DNA of 64,000 bases from Spirosoma luteum DSM 19990 (GTDB lineage: Bacteria > Bacteroidota > Bacteroidia > Cytophagales > Spirosomataceae). The stretch spans positions 25,428-89,427 of the forward strand of contig NZ_KB893301.1 of the NCBI RefSeq assembly GCF_000374065.1. The letters run 5' to 3'. Within the stretch, counting starts at the first letter, position 1; each line of letters starts with the position of its first letter. Of this stretch, positions 8,772 through 17,479 are shown piece by piece. Position numbers and translations under genes: made by a program. The notes beneath the pieces are model-generated. The model did no database searches, was not told the DNA's origin, and was given only the letters and a program-made list of their open reading frames with translations.

Positions 8772-9377
8772 TTAGAGTTCGAAAAATACGGTTTCGTCCG
8801 ACCCCTGCATATGAATATCGAAGATGTAGCGAATTTCGCCATTCACCTCTTTCCGGTGAGCCAGCAGTGTGGCCCGCCGTTCGGCCGGAACGGCGTTTAA
8901 CAGGATGTCCTGGGCATTGGCTTCCGGTTCATCGGCAAAGTACAGACGGGTGTACAGATTCCGTAATGAGCCGCGCATCATCAGCATAACGTTTATGTGG
9001 GGGGCCGACCCTTCGCCTGTGGCACCGGGCTTGAGGGTTGTAAACTGGTACCGATGGCCGGGCAGCGTACCCGTTCCCACCCGACCAAAACCCAGAAAGC
9101 CCCGGTCGGTATGGGTAGCGGTATTACCTTCAATGGGTGCCGTGCGGTAATGACCCTGCGCGTCGGCCTGCCAGAGTTCAACCACGGCATCGGAAATGGT
9201 TGCTCCCGCACCGTCCCATACCTGCCCCGTCACAACAATTCGCTGTCCGGGTGTATCGAGGCTAACCAGTGTATGATTCATCAAACTATCGTAGGGATAG
9301 CCATACTGCTCGGCGGTCAGGGCATAAGCAAAAAAAGGTCCGACTGTTTGGGACGGTGTTTGTCGTAGCTGTTCCAT
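8772..9377 (-). CDS. pcaG: Protocatechuate 3,4-dioxygenase, alpha subunit
   Basis: PcaG is the non-iron subunit of the intradiol dioxygenase that opens protocatechuate to 3-carboxy-cis,cis-muconate. The 201-residue product starts MEQLRQTPSQTVGPFFAYAL, a hallmark N-terminus of alpha subunits, and has the beta-sandwich segments VVELWQADAQGHY and FTTLKPGA. The metal-binding Tyr/His set of the beta subunit is absent, as expected. Its ATG overlaps the stop of pcaH by one base (TAATG), which ties the two subunits together in translation. Confidence 0.94.
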   Translation of the reverse strand: MEQLRQTPSQTVGPFFAYALTAEQYGYPYDSLMNHTLVSLDTPGQRIVVTGQVWDGAGATISDAVVELWQADAQGHYRTAPIEGNTATHTDRGFLGFGRVGTGTLPGHRYQFTTLKPGATGEGSAPHINVMLMMRGSLRNLYTRLYFADEPEANAQDILLNAVPAERRATLLAHRKEVNGEIRYIFDIHMQGSDETVFFEL

Positions 9378-10102
9378 TACTCAAAGGGGGTCTTGTGGCG
9401 GCCATTCAGAACGATATCGAACTGGTAGGCCAGGGCAAATTCGGCCTCGGTCCAGTCCATCCGGAATTTGGCAATCAACAGCTCGCGGGCGTGCTGCGGA
9501 ACCGATTGGAAAATCGGGTCGTAGTCAAACAGCGGGTCGCCGGGGAAGTACATCTGGGTAACCAGTCGATGTTCGAACTGATGCCCAATTACGGAAAAAT
9601 GGATGTGATTCGGCCGCCAGGCGTTGTAATGATTTCCCCAGGGATAAGCACCCGGCTTGATCGTATGAAAGGCGTAGTTGCCATCGGCATCCGTCAGCAC
9701 GCGTCCTCCGCCCAGGAAATTAGGGTCCAGGGGGGCGTCGTGAATTTCGGCTTTGTGAACGTACCGACCCGCCGAATTGGCCTGCCATAGTTCGATGAGC
9801 ACATTGGACAGGGGACGCCCCGTTTCATCCAGCACCCGACCGGCTACTTTGATACGCTCGCCGATTGGTTCGCCGTTGATGCGGGCGTTTTTGGTCAGGT
9901 CGTTATCAAATTCGCGCAGCACCGACTGACCAAAAACTGGCATACTCAAATCGCGAATCAACTCCCGTACCGGCATGAGCGGTTGGGTCGGGCTACGCAG
10001 AATGGTCGATTTATAAGCGGGCGACAGGTGCGGTGGATGAACGTCGGCGCTGGATACCGGTGCTGCTAACGGGGGCAGGGATGTTTTATTCAAGGCTTCC
10101 AT
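9377..10102 (-). CDS. pcaH: Protocatechuate 3,4-dioxygenase, beta subunit
   Basis: PcaH carries the non-heme Fe(III). By position against the family, the four ligands are Tyr114 (SAGRYVHK), Tyr153 (KPGAYPWGNHY) and the His pair 166/168 (RPNHIHFS). The chain is 241 residues. It is the first gene of the pca operon and faces the AraC regulator across a 328-base gap that should hold the operon promoter. The operon order from here is H-G-B-L-pobA-IJ-F, with gaps of 43 bases or less until the repeat element before pcaF. Confidence 0.95.
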   Translation of the reverse strand: MEALNKTSLPPLAAPVSSADVHPPHLSPAYKSTILRSPTQPLMPVRELIRDLSMPVFGQSVLREFDNDLTKNARINGEPIGERIKVAGRVLDETGRPLSNVLIELWQANSAGRYVHKAEIHDAPLDPNFLGGGRVLTDADGNYAFHTIKPGAYPWGNHYNAWRPNHIHFSVIGHQFEHRLVTQMYFPGDPLFDYDPIFQSVPQHARELLIAKFRMDWTEAEFALAYQFDIVLNGRHKTPFE

Positions 10103-10430
10103 ACGGGTAATTATTCTCCGAAAGGTAGGTTTAGCAGGGCGACGTAGTTGCTTAAAAGAAAGCGCCTGCTTGTGTTTTGTAAATGTATTGGTTTGGGTGC
10201 GGCATTACTTGGCAAATCGGACAAAAGACTAGCACAAAACAAACATAACTAAAAACAGATAAAATTTACTTATTTTTAATTTGGGCGGCAGATTGAACTC
10301 GTTCATCGTAAGTGGCTGATTATTATCAGTTTTAAATGATAAATTTTGGGTGAGTAACCTGCTGCCGTAATCCGGTTGATCGCTATTTTGTCTAATACAA
10401 ACATGGTAAAGAAGAGAAAGTAGTGATACG
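10103..10430. promoter_or_regulatory. Divergent control region between pcaH and its AraC-type regulator
   Basis: This AT-rich gap must hold promoters for both directions. On the minus strand, TATGTTTG (10240-10247) matches the Bacteroidota -7 box TAnnTTTG and would start the pca transcript about 130 bases before pcaH; I see no clear -33 TTG at the usual distance. A small inverted repeat, CTGAT-TATT-ATCAG (10316-10329), is a possible binding site for the regulator. No good forward promoter could be picked. Confidence 0.45.
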
Positions 10431-11366
10431 ATGGATAAATTGCCCGCCCTTATGGATACTACATTAGCTGCTTACGGCCTTTACGGGGAGAAATACGAAC
10501 CGCGTCTGCCAGATTTTGTGCATAGTGAACTACACGAAACCCGGTGCAAACAGTACGGCTGGGTAATCAGTCCGCACATCCATACCAACTTAGTTCAAAT
10601 CGTACTGATCGAAGCCGGGGAGGCTGCGTTTACGGCAGGTTCGCAAACTATCACGCTGAAAGAACCCTGCCTGATTACCATGCCGGTGGACGTTTTGCAC
10701 GGGTACGTATTTAGTCCGGATGTGAAAGGGGTTGTCATTTCGCTGGCCGATTCCTATCCGGAAGCCCTGTTTCGCAACTCGCCAGCTGTGCTGCTGGAAC
10801 TGGGTCGGATGCAGTTGATTCGGGCCAGTCAGGACCCGGAGACTTTCAGGCAACTAGCCGCTCTGGCCTGGCAGGTGCACACGGAATTGTATGCCAATTT
10901 ACCCGAGCGTATGGTCTCGCTACAAGCCTGTTTGAGTTTACTGCTGGTTAACGTGTATCGGGTGGTTCACCGGCAGGCGGCTGATGCACTGGCCGTTGAC
11001 AACCGGAGTCTTCAGTATTTCCGGCAATTCCAGCAGCTTCTGAAAGAAAACCTACTGCATCGGCTGACCATAACTGATTACGCCCGCCTGATGGGCATTA
11101 CCGCGGTTCACCTGAATCGGGTATGCCGGTCGGTAGTGGGTAAATCGACGTTGCAGACGATTCAGGAAGCCATCCTGCTGGAAGCGAAGCGGTATCTGCA
11201 CCATTCTTCCTATTCTATTTCTGAGATTTCGTACCTGCTGAACTTCGATGATATTAGTTATTTCTCCCGCCTGTTCAAAAAGCAACTGGGCGTATCGCCC
11301 CGGCAGTTCAGAGAGCAGGCTACCCGGTTGAGCGTAATGGGCAAACAGGAGCCAGGGTCAGTCTGA
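10431..11366 (+). CDS. AraC-family regulator, probable activator of the pca/pob operon
   Basis: The 311-residue protein has an N-terminal cupin-type sensing domain (SPHIHTNLVQIVLIEAGEA, about residues 40-110) and a C-terminal AraC DNA-binding domain with two helix-turn-helix units, the second ending in SYLLNFDDISYFSRLFKKQL and GVSPRQFR. It is transcribed away from pcaH, the usual layout for a regulator of a neighbouring catabolic operon, as with PobR/PobC-type AraC proteins for 4-hydroxybenzoate. Effector and target are inferred from position only. Confidence 0.85.
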   Translation: MDKLPALMDTTLAAYGLYGEKYEPRLPDFVHSELHETRCKQYGWVISPHIHTNLVQIVLIEAGEAAFTAGSQTITLKEPCLITMPVDVLHGYVFSPDVKGVVISLADSYPEALFRNSPAVLLELGRMQLIRASQDPETFRQLAALAWQVHTELYANLPERMVSLQACLSLLLVNVYRVVHRQAADALAVDNRSLQYFRQFQQLLKENLLHRLTITDYARLMGITAVHLNRVCRSVVGKSTLQTIQEAILLEAKRYLHHSSYSISEISYLLNFDDISYFSRLFKKQLGVSPRQFREQATRLSVMGKQEPGSV

Positions 11367-11587
11367 ATAAGTTTTGGGCAAAATCAGGCTTGATTATTCC
11401 CTGAAATTGCTGGTACGGGATGCATTTATACTCTTTCCCGGGCTAATTCTGTAACGCCGGTATGGCTTTGATAGGCGACTACTCTGAATAATCGTCATTT
11501 TGTTTTACTGACAGCATAGGATAAATGACCTGCTAATGAATCATTTCGCCGATTCGCTGTTTTTCTGGTACATAACCTTACGTACTC

Positions 11588-13483
11588 ATGATTGAAAGAC
11601 CCCTTACCGACTGGTTGCCGCTCACGATGAAAGAAGTTGAGAAACGTGGCTGGGACGAAGTTGATATCGTTCTCGTTTCGGGCGATGCTTACGTCGACCA
11701 TCCTGCTTTTGGCACCGCTGTAATTGGTCGTATCATGGAGAGTGAGGGGTTTCGGGTGGCCATTATTGCCCAGCCCAACTGGAAAGATGACCTTCGGGAT
11801 TTCAAGAAATTTGGTAAGCCAAAGTACTTTTTCGGTGTTACGGCAGGTTGTATGGACTCGATGGTCAACCATTACACGGCCAACAAACGCCTGCGCTCCA
11901 ACGACTCCTACACGCCCGGTGGCGAAGCGGGTTTCCGGCCCGATTACGCGACAATAGTCTACACTAAAATCCTGAAAGAACTGTATCCCGATGTGCCGGT
12001 GCTACTGGGTGGTATCGAGGCTTCCCTACGCCGGGTTACGCACTATGATTACTGGCAGGACCGGTTAATGCCGTCCATCCTGGTCGATGCCGGGGCCGAT
12101 ATGCTGGTGTACGGTATGGGTGAGCAACCCCTGCGCGAAATCCTGAAACTGGCGCGCAAGGGGGTTCCATTTTCGTCCATGCAAAACATCAATCAGGTGG
12201 CTTTCATGCACGATGCCCACACCCCGTTACGTGATTATAACAACTGGGATTCGGTTGAACTGGCGAGCCACGAGGTTTGTCTGGCCGACAAAATTAAATA
12301 CGCGGCTAATTTTAAAATTGTTGAAGTCGAGTCGAATAAGTGGCAGGCGAACCGGATTCTCCAGAAAGTAGGGGAGCAGGTGCTGGTGATTAACCCGCCG
12401 TTCAAGACGATGGAGGAGGCCGAAATTGATAAGTCGTTCGACCTGCCCTATACGCGTTTACCCCACCCGAAGTACAAAAAACGGGGACCCATTCCAGCCT
12501 ACGACATGATTAAGTTCTCGGTCAATATGCACCGGGGGTGTTTTGGCGGCTGTAGTTTCTGCACCATATCGGCCCACCAGGGTAAATTTGTGGCCTCGCG
12601 GAGCGAAGCGTCGGTGCTGAAAGAGGTGGATGAGATTACGAAGCACCCGGAGTTTAAAGGGTACATCTCGGACCTGGGCGGCCCATCGGCCAATATGTAC
12701 AAGATGAAGGGCAAAGACGAGTCCATTTGTGCCCGTTGCCAGAGCCCAAGCTGCATTCACCCGGTTATCTGTTCCAACCTCGACACCTCGCACAAGCCCA
12801 TGACGGAGTTGTACAAGAAGGTCGATGCGAATCCCGCTATCAAAAAAGCGTTCGTTGGCTCCGGCGTTCGGTACGACTTGCTGGTCGATGATTTTAACAA
12901 GAACAACGCCGACGGTAACCACGACAAGTACATGGAGCAACTGGTTACGCGCCACGTATCGGGCCGCTTGAAAGTAGCCCCCGAACATACGTCGGATGAT
13001 ACATTGCGGGTAATGCGGAAACCGTCGTTCAAGTATTTCAAGCTGTTCAAGCAGAAGTATGACAAGATTCAGGAGAAACACAATCTGAAGCAGCCGCTGA
13101 TTCCCTACTTCATTTCGTCGCACCCCGGCTGCGAGGAGCAGGACATGGCTAATCTGGCTGCCGAAACCAAAGACCTGGGTTTTGAGCTGGAGCAGGTACA
13201 GGACTTCACGCCCACACCCATGACGGTAGCCGAAGTTATTTATTACTCCGGTGTTCACCCTTATACGCTGAAACCAGTCAAAACGGCCAAGACACGGGAA
13301 GAGAAGCAGACCCAGAACAACTACTTTTTCTGGTACAAACCCGAGTACAAAAACTGGATTCGAAACCGGCTGGCCAAACTCAACCGGCCCGATCTGGCCG
13401 AGCGATTGCTGGGTGCCCCGAAACCGGAAAACCCTGATAGGGCAAATAAATCAAGGCATTATTCTGGCCGGAAGAAGCGGTAG
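11588..13483 (+). CDS. ygiQ: YgiQ-family radical SAM protein
   Basis: A 631-residue protein of the YgiQ family. The radical-SAM [4Fe-4S] motif CxxxCxxC is at Cys318, Cys322 and Cys325 (HRGCFGGCSFC). An N-terminal domain (residues about 1-290) precedes it with DIVLVSGDAYVDHPAFG, and a second Cys set, CARCQSPSC, follows near 378-386. The function is not established for any member. It stands alone, with the next gene on the other strand and a hairpin pair downstream. The basic tail (GRKKR) is common in the family. The 221 bases before it hold no feature I can name. Confidence 0.9.
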   Translation: MIERPLTDWLPLTMKEVEKRGWDEVDIVLVSGDAYVDHPAFGTAVIGRIMESEGFRVAIIAQPNWKDDLRDFKKFGKPKYFFGVTAGCMDSMVNHYTANKRLRSNDSYTPGGEAGFRPDYATIVYTKILKELYPDVPVLLGGIEASLRRVTHYDYWQDRLMPSILVDAGADMLVYGMGEQPLREILKLARKGVPFSSMQNINQVAFMHDAHTPLRDYNNWDSVELASHEVCLADKIKYAANFKIVEVESNKWQANRILQKVGEQVLVINPPFKTMEEAEIDKSFDLPYTRLPHPKYKKRGPIPAYDMIKFSVNMHRGCFGGCSFCTISAHQGKFVASRSEASVLKEVDEITKHPEFKGYISDLGGPSANMYKMKGKDESICARCQSPSCIHPVICSNLDTSHKPMTELYKKVDANPAIKKAFVGSGVRYDLLVDDFNKNNADGNHDKYMEQLVTRHVSGRLKVAPEHTSDDTLRVMRKPSFKYFKLFKQKYDKIQEKHNLKQPLIPYFISSHPGCEEQDMANLAAETKDLGFELEQVQDFTPTPMTVAEVIYYSGVHPYTLKPVKTAKTREEKQTQNNYFFWYKPEYKNWIRNRLAKLNRPDLAERLLGAPKPENPDRANKSRHYSGRKKR

Positions 13484-13528
13484 GTTTTGCCACTATTCGA
13501 GTGCGAAGAATACTTTAGTCATTCTATC

Positions 13529-13610
13529 ATACGCCGGTCTCCGACCGGCGTATAACATATACATTAAAGTGTTAGTAATGTAGCATTTATTCTTCCGGTT
13601 GGAGACCGGG
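13529..13610. repeat. Inverted pair of a REP-like palindrome
   Basis: The first unit, ATACGCCGGTC-TCC-GACCGGCGTAT (13529-13553), is an 11-bp hairpin. The second (about 13594-13610) reads TCCGGTTGGAGACCGGG and is the same module in the opposite orientation (core CCGGTYGGAGACCGG). They lie between the convergent ygiQ and eutC ends and may serve as a bidirectional terminator. Confidence 0.7.
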
Positions 13611-13626
13611 CTGGCAACAAAGCTAC

Positions 13627-14388
13627 CTATTCCAACAGCCCACCGTTGTCTTTCAACGCTACCCCCGTTAGCTGCAATCGGAAGGCGGACTGGATAATAT
13701 ACATGAGCTTATTGACTGCCATAATGTGTGTTAAGCCCTGCTCCCGAATGTTGGACAGGCAGTTCCGGCGCTCGTCGGTCAGGCCTGGTTGGGGGGCGTA
13801 GGTAATGTACGCCCCCATGCTGTCGAAGGAACTCAGGCCCGGCCGCTCGCCGACCAGCATAATAGCCAGCCGGGGCCGCAATAACTCGCCGATGGCGTCG
13901 GTAATGGCGACCCGCCCCTGCTCGACCAGCACGATAGGAGCTAGTGAATACCCGGCTTTTCGAACCTGCTCAACCAGCAACGTAACTACCGGCCCCGCGT
14001 TTTTGTGAATAGCCGTAGCCGATAAACCGTCGGCCACGATAAGACAAATATCAGCGGGTGCGCTGTTGATGTCCTGCAACCGTTTCGTCGATAATTCATC
14101 CAATAGCCGACCTAAATCGGGTCGTTGAAGGTATATATCCCGGTTTTCGGCCTGACTATGAACGGAATACATTGGCAAACCCGTTGACGCTAGGTCTGCC
14201 TCCAACCGGGCTATGTTTAACCGGGAGTAAACGGCGTCTTTGGCGTGGGCGTGGGCTAACCGGAACAGTAGCGACTCCCGAAGCGGAATGGAAACACCCG
14301 TTTTCCCCAGTGCAATCCGGGCGTCGGTATAGGCTTTCAGCGCGTCCCACTCATCGGATTCCAGCCCCGTCTTTTTTTGCTCGCTCAT
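13627..14388 (-). CDS. eutC: Ethanolamine ammonia-lyase, small subunit
   Basis: EutC pairs with EutB to form the adenosylcobalamin-dependent lyase that splits ethanolamine to acetaldehyde and ammonia. The 253-residue chain has the EutC pattern: LRPRLAIMLVGERPGLSSFDSMGAYITYAP, quoted here only as LVGERPGLSSFDSMGAY, followed by the conserved NCLSNIREQGL segment. The start overlaps the eutB stop by four bases. No reactivating factor gene (eutA) is present nearby. Confidence 0.94.
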   Translation of the reverse strand: MSEQKKTGLESDEWDALKAYTDARIALGKTGVSIPLRESLLFRLAHAHAKDAVYSRLNIARLEADLASTGLPMYSVHSQAENRDIYLQRPDLGRLLDELSTKRLQDINSAPADICLIVADGLSATAIHKNAGPVVTLLVEQVRKAGYSLAPIVLVEQGRVAITDAIGELLRPRLAIMLVGERPGLSSFDSMGAYITYAPQPGLTDERRNCLSNIREQGLTHIMAVNKLMYIIQSAFRLQLTGVALKDNGGLLE

Positions 14389-15767
14389 GGTGGGAGAAGG
14401 GCTGCGTAAAGTTGTTTCTGAAGGCCGCCGGATAGCCGATTTCCCTGATTATCGATAATTCGCTGTCGCAGCAGCCACTCCTCAAATTCGGGAGCCGGAC
14501 GAAGACCCAGTACCCGACGCAGATACAACGCATCATGAAACGACGTAGACTGGTAGTGAAGCATAATATCGTCGGCACCGGGAACGCCCATAATGAAATT
14601 GACACCGGCCACGCCCAGGAGCGTCAATAGCGTATCCATATCGTCCTGGTCGGCCTGGGCGTGGTTGGTGTAGCAAACGTCCATCCCCATCGGAAGGCCC
14701 ATCAGTTTGCCGCAGAAGTGGTCTTCCAGTCCCGCCCGGATAATCTGCTTTCCATCGAACAGGTACTCGGGGCCAATGAACCCAACCACCGAGTTGACCA
14801 AAAAGGGATTGTAATGCCGGGCCACGGCGTAGGCCCGCACCTCGTAGGTTTGCTGGTCGACCCCATGATGCCCGCCCGATGAAAGCGCACTGCCCTGCCC
14901 CGTTTCGAAATACATCAGGTTGTTGCCCAGCGTACCCCGATTTAGGGAAAGCCCTGCTTCGTAGGCTTCCTGCAATAAGGGCAAGGTAACGCCAAAACTG
15001 GCATTGGCCTGCTGCGTACCAGCGATGGATTGAAAAATCAGGTCGACCGGTACCTGGTGGTTGATGAGTTCCAGCGTGGTAGTGATGTGGCTGAGCACGC
15101 AGTTTTGGGTGGGGATGGCGAAACGTTCCCGAACTTCATCCAGCATGTGCAACAAACGCGCAGTTGTGGCCGGACTATCGGTGGCGGGGTTGATGCCAAT
15201 CATGGCGTCGCCACTGCCGTAGAGTAATCCGTCGATAATGCTGGCGGCTATTCCTTTGGCATCGTCGGTGGGATGATTGGGCTGTAACCGAACAGACAGG
15301 TGCCCCGGTAAACCCACCGTATTGCGGAATCGGGTTACTACCTGAATCTTTTTCGCGACCAGAATCAACTCCTGATTCCGCATCAGCTTAGACACGGCAG
15401 CCACCATTTCGGGCGTCAGTCCGGGCGATAGTGCCCGTAATGTGTCGGTATCGGCATTGTCGCTCAGCAGCCAGTCGCGCAGTTCGCCCACGGTGAAGTG
15501 GCTGATGGGAGCCAGCGCAGCGGCATCGTGCGTATCGATAATCAGGCGGGTAACGTCGTCGGTTTCGTAGGGGATGATGGCCTCATTCAGAAACTGGGTG
15601 AGTGGTACATCGGCCAGGGCAGTTTGGGCCGCCACGCGCTCTTCATAACTCTCCGCCAGCAGCCCCGCCAGACCATCGCCCGACCGCAATGGACTGGCCT
15701 TTGCCAGCACCGTTTTCAGGTCGGCAAAGCGATAGGTAAAGTGGCCGATGGTACAGGAATACCCCAT
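14385..15767 (-). CDS. eutB: Ethanolamine ammonia-lyase, large subunit
   Basis: EutB is the catalytic TIM-barrel subunit. Starting at the ATG at 15767 (MGYSCTIGHFTYRFADLKTV) the product has 460 residues, close to the usual 453. Conserved blocks include GDAMIGINPATDSP, the GQGSALSSGGHHGVDQQTYE segment and MGLPMGMDVCYTNHAQADQDD. A frame extension to 15821 would add 18 residues with no family match. The gene is 92 bases after the permease gene, so permease-eutB-eutC looks like one transcript. Confidence 0.95.
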   Translation of the reverse strand: MGYSCTIGHFTYRFADLKTVLAKASPLRSGDGLAGLLAESYEERVAAQTALADVPLTQFLNEAIIPYETDDVTRLIIDTHDAAALAPISHFTVGELRDWLLSDNADTDTLRALSPGLTPEMVAAVSKLMRNQELILVAKKIQVVTRFRNTVGLPGHLSVRLQPNHPTDDAKGIAASIIDGLLYGSGDAMIGINPATDSPATTARLLHMLDEVRERFAIPTQNCVLSHITTTLELINHQVPVDLIFQSIAGTQQANASFGVTLPLLQEAYEAGLSLNRGTLGNNLMYFETGQGSALSSGGHHGVDQQTYEVRAYAVARHYNPFLVNSVVGFIGPEYLFDGKQIIRAGLEDHFCGKLMGLPMGMDVCYTNHAQADQDDMDTLLTLLGVAGVNFIMGVPGADDIMLHYQSTSFHDALYLRRVLGLRPAPEFEEWLLRQRIIDNQGNRLSGGLQKQLYAALLPP

Positions 15768-15859
15768 TGTCAGGTGGTTACAATGAATTAAGTAACTGGT
15801 TTTACCCCATCTCATACCCAATAGGGAGGAACTTACTGGCGTATAACAACGCTACGCGT

Positions 15860-17185
15860 TTAAAGTACGTCCGTTTGCTGCCCCTGCCGTTGCTTTCGGT
15901 AGCGAACCGAGGCATAAAACAGACCGGCAATCACGCCGAAGCCAGCAATAAATAACCCGCTTAACTCGCTATAAAAATAACCCATCGCTACCAGCGTCAC
16001 AACCGCCATGCCCAGCGCAATAGCCGGAAATACGGGGTAAAAAGGAGCTTTGAACGAGCGGGGCAGGTTAGGCTGGGTTTGCCGGAGCCGAAACAACGAT
16101 AACATACTGATGATATAAACCACTACGGCCCCAATGGTTGACAGGATAACCAATTTGCTGGTATCCAGACTCACAAGAGCCAGCATGCCAAAAATGGCCC
16201 CGGCCAGCAACGCCCGGTACGGTACCTGCCGCTTGGGGCTTACGGTTGATAAGCCATGCGGCAGATACCCCGCACGGGCCAGGGCGAAAATCTGCCGGGA
16301 ATAGCTGATGATAATGCCGTGGAACGACGCAATCAATCCAAAGAGCCCTACACTGGTGAAGAATTTGGTGAGTGGATTTTGCCGTCCCAGTACGATAGCG
16401 ACGGCCTCGGGCATGGGGTAATCGAGGTGGTCGAGGTTTTCCCAGTTGGTGACGCCACCCACGCTAATCATGACGGTAAGAGCCAGAAAAGCCAGTGTCA
16501 GCACTGCTGAGATGTAGCCTTTGGCAATGACATTTTTACCTTCTTTTACTTCCTCCGCCACCATGGCAATACCTTCCAGACAAACGAACAGCCAGATAGC
16601 AAAGGGCAGTGCCGCAAACACCCCCGACCAGCCAAAGGGCATGGGGTTATGCATAAAGGTGTCGAAACGGGTGTGCGGATACACGACGCCGACGAAAACC
16701 AGCAGTTCGGCAATGGCGATGAGGGTGATAATCAGCGAAAACCAGGCCACTTCTTTGATACCCAATAGATTGATTGCCGTAAAGACCACAAACGACCCCA
16801 CCGAACACCACACCACGGGTACGGCCGGGTACAGAAAATGGACATAACTACCCAGCGCCAGCGCAATGGCGGGGGTGGCAAACAGAAACTCAATCAGGGT
16901 GGCGTACCCGGCCACCAGCGCGCCAAATGGGCCGAACGCCTGCAACGCGTACGAAAACGGCCCGCCCGCATTCGGGATGGCCGTTGTGAGTTCAGTAAAA
17001 CTGAAAATAAAGGTGATGTACAGGATAATGATGAAGAGTGTGGCAATCAGCAGTCCCACCGTTCCAGCCACTTCCCATCCATAATTCCAGCCGAAATATT
17101 CGCCTGATATCACCAGACCTACACCAATGGCCCACAGGTGAACGGGTGTCAATACTTTTTTGAGTGACGGGTTTTCGCTGGGCAT
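15860..17185 (-). CDS. eat: Ethanolamine permease (APC superfamily)
   Basis: A 441-residue membrane protein with about 12 predicted transmembrane helices and the N-terminal pattern of ethanolamine permeases (LWAIGVGLVISGEYFGWNYG), together with the helix containing NAGGPFSYALQAFGPFGALV. It would import ethanolamine for the EutBC lyase encoded just downstream. There are no shell, aldehyde dehydrogenase or eutA genes nearby, so ethanolamine is probably used without a microcompartment, mainly for nitrogen or acetaldehyde. Confidence 0.92.
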   Translation of the reverse strand: MPSENPSLKKVLTPVHLWAIGVGLVISGEYFGWNYGWEVAGTVGLLIATLFIIILYITFIFSFTELTTAIPNAGGPFSYALQAFGPFGALVAGYATLIEFLFATPAIALALGSYVHFLYPAVPVVWCSVGSFVVFTAINLLGIKEVAWFSLIITLIAIAELLVFVGVVYPHTRFDTFMHNPMPFGWSGVFAALPFAIWLFVCLEGIAMVAEEVKEGKNVIAKGYISAVLTLAFLALTVMISVGGVTNWENLDHLDYPMPEAVAIVLGRQNPLTKFFTSVGLFGLIASFHGIIISYSRQIFALARAGYLPHGLSTVSPKRQVPYRALLAGAIFGMLALVSLDTSKLVILSTIGAVVVYIISMLSLFRLRQTQPNLPRSFKAPFYPVFPAIALGMAVVTLVAMGYFYSELSGLFIAGFGVIAGLFYASVRYRKQRQGQQTDVL

Positions 17186-17479
17186 GAGCAGTACATTACG
17201 GCACCCAATATAAGAAGTTACGCACAGAAGTCAGGCTTTAAAGCGTCCAACTCATCCTGAAAAACCGGTTTCTGGTTGCAATAATGGCCAAACCGAATTG
17301 AAGCACGCAAATACAATCACTCCTGTATGATTGATTCCAATACAGCTACGGCCATGAAACGAATAAACAGAGTATTTCCCAACATCGGCGTTTTGCCGGG
17401 TTTCCTCCACCAACCTGGTTACTGTTCTCATGCCTGTATTCATTAACTTCGACCCCGGCAACTCATTGTTTCGTACCTC

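Noticed and set aside
12458..13258. Long open frame (266 codons) on the minus strand
   Set aside because: It is antisense to the YgiQ gene and has no recognisable domain; a by-product of GC-rich codon use.
17186..17479. Cobalamin riboswitch upstream of the ethanolamine operon
   Set aside because: I could not find the conserved B12-box pattern by eye; a covariance search would be needed to be certain.
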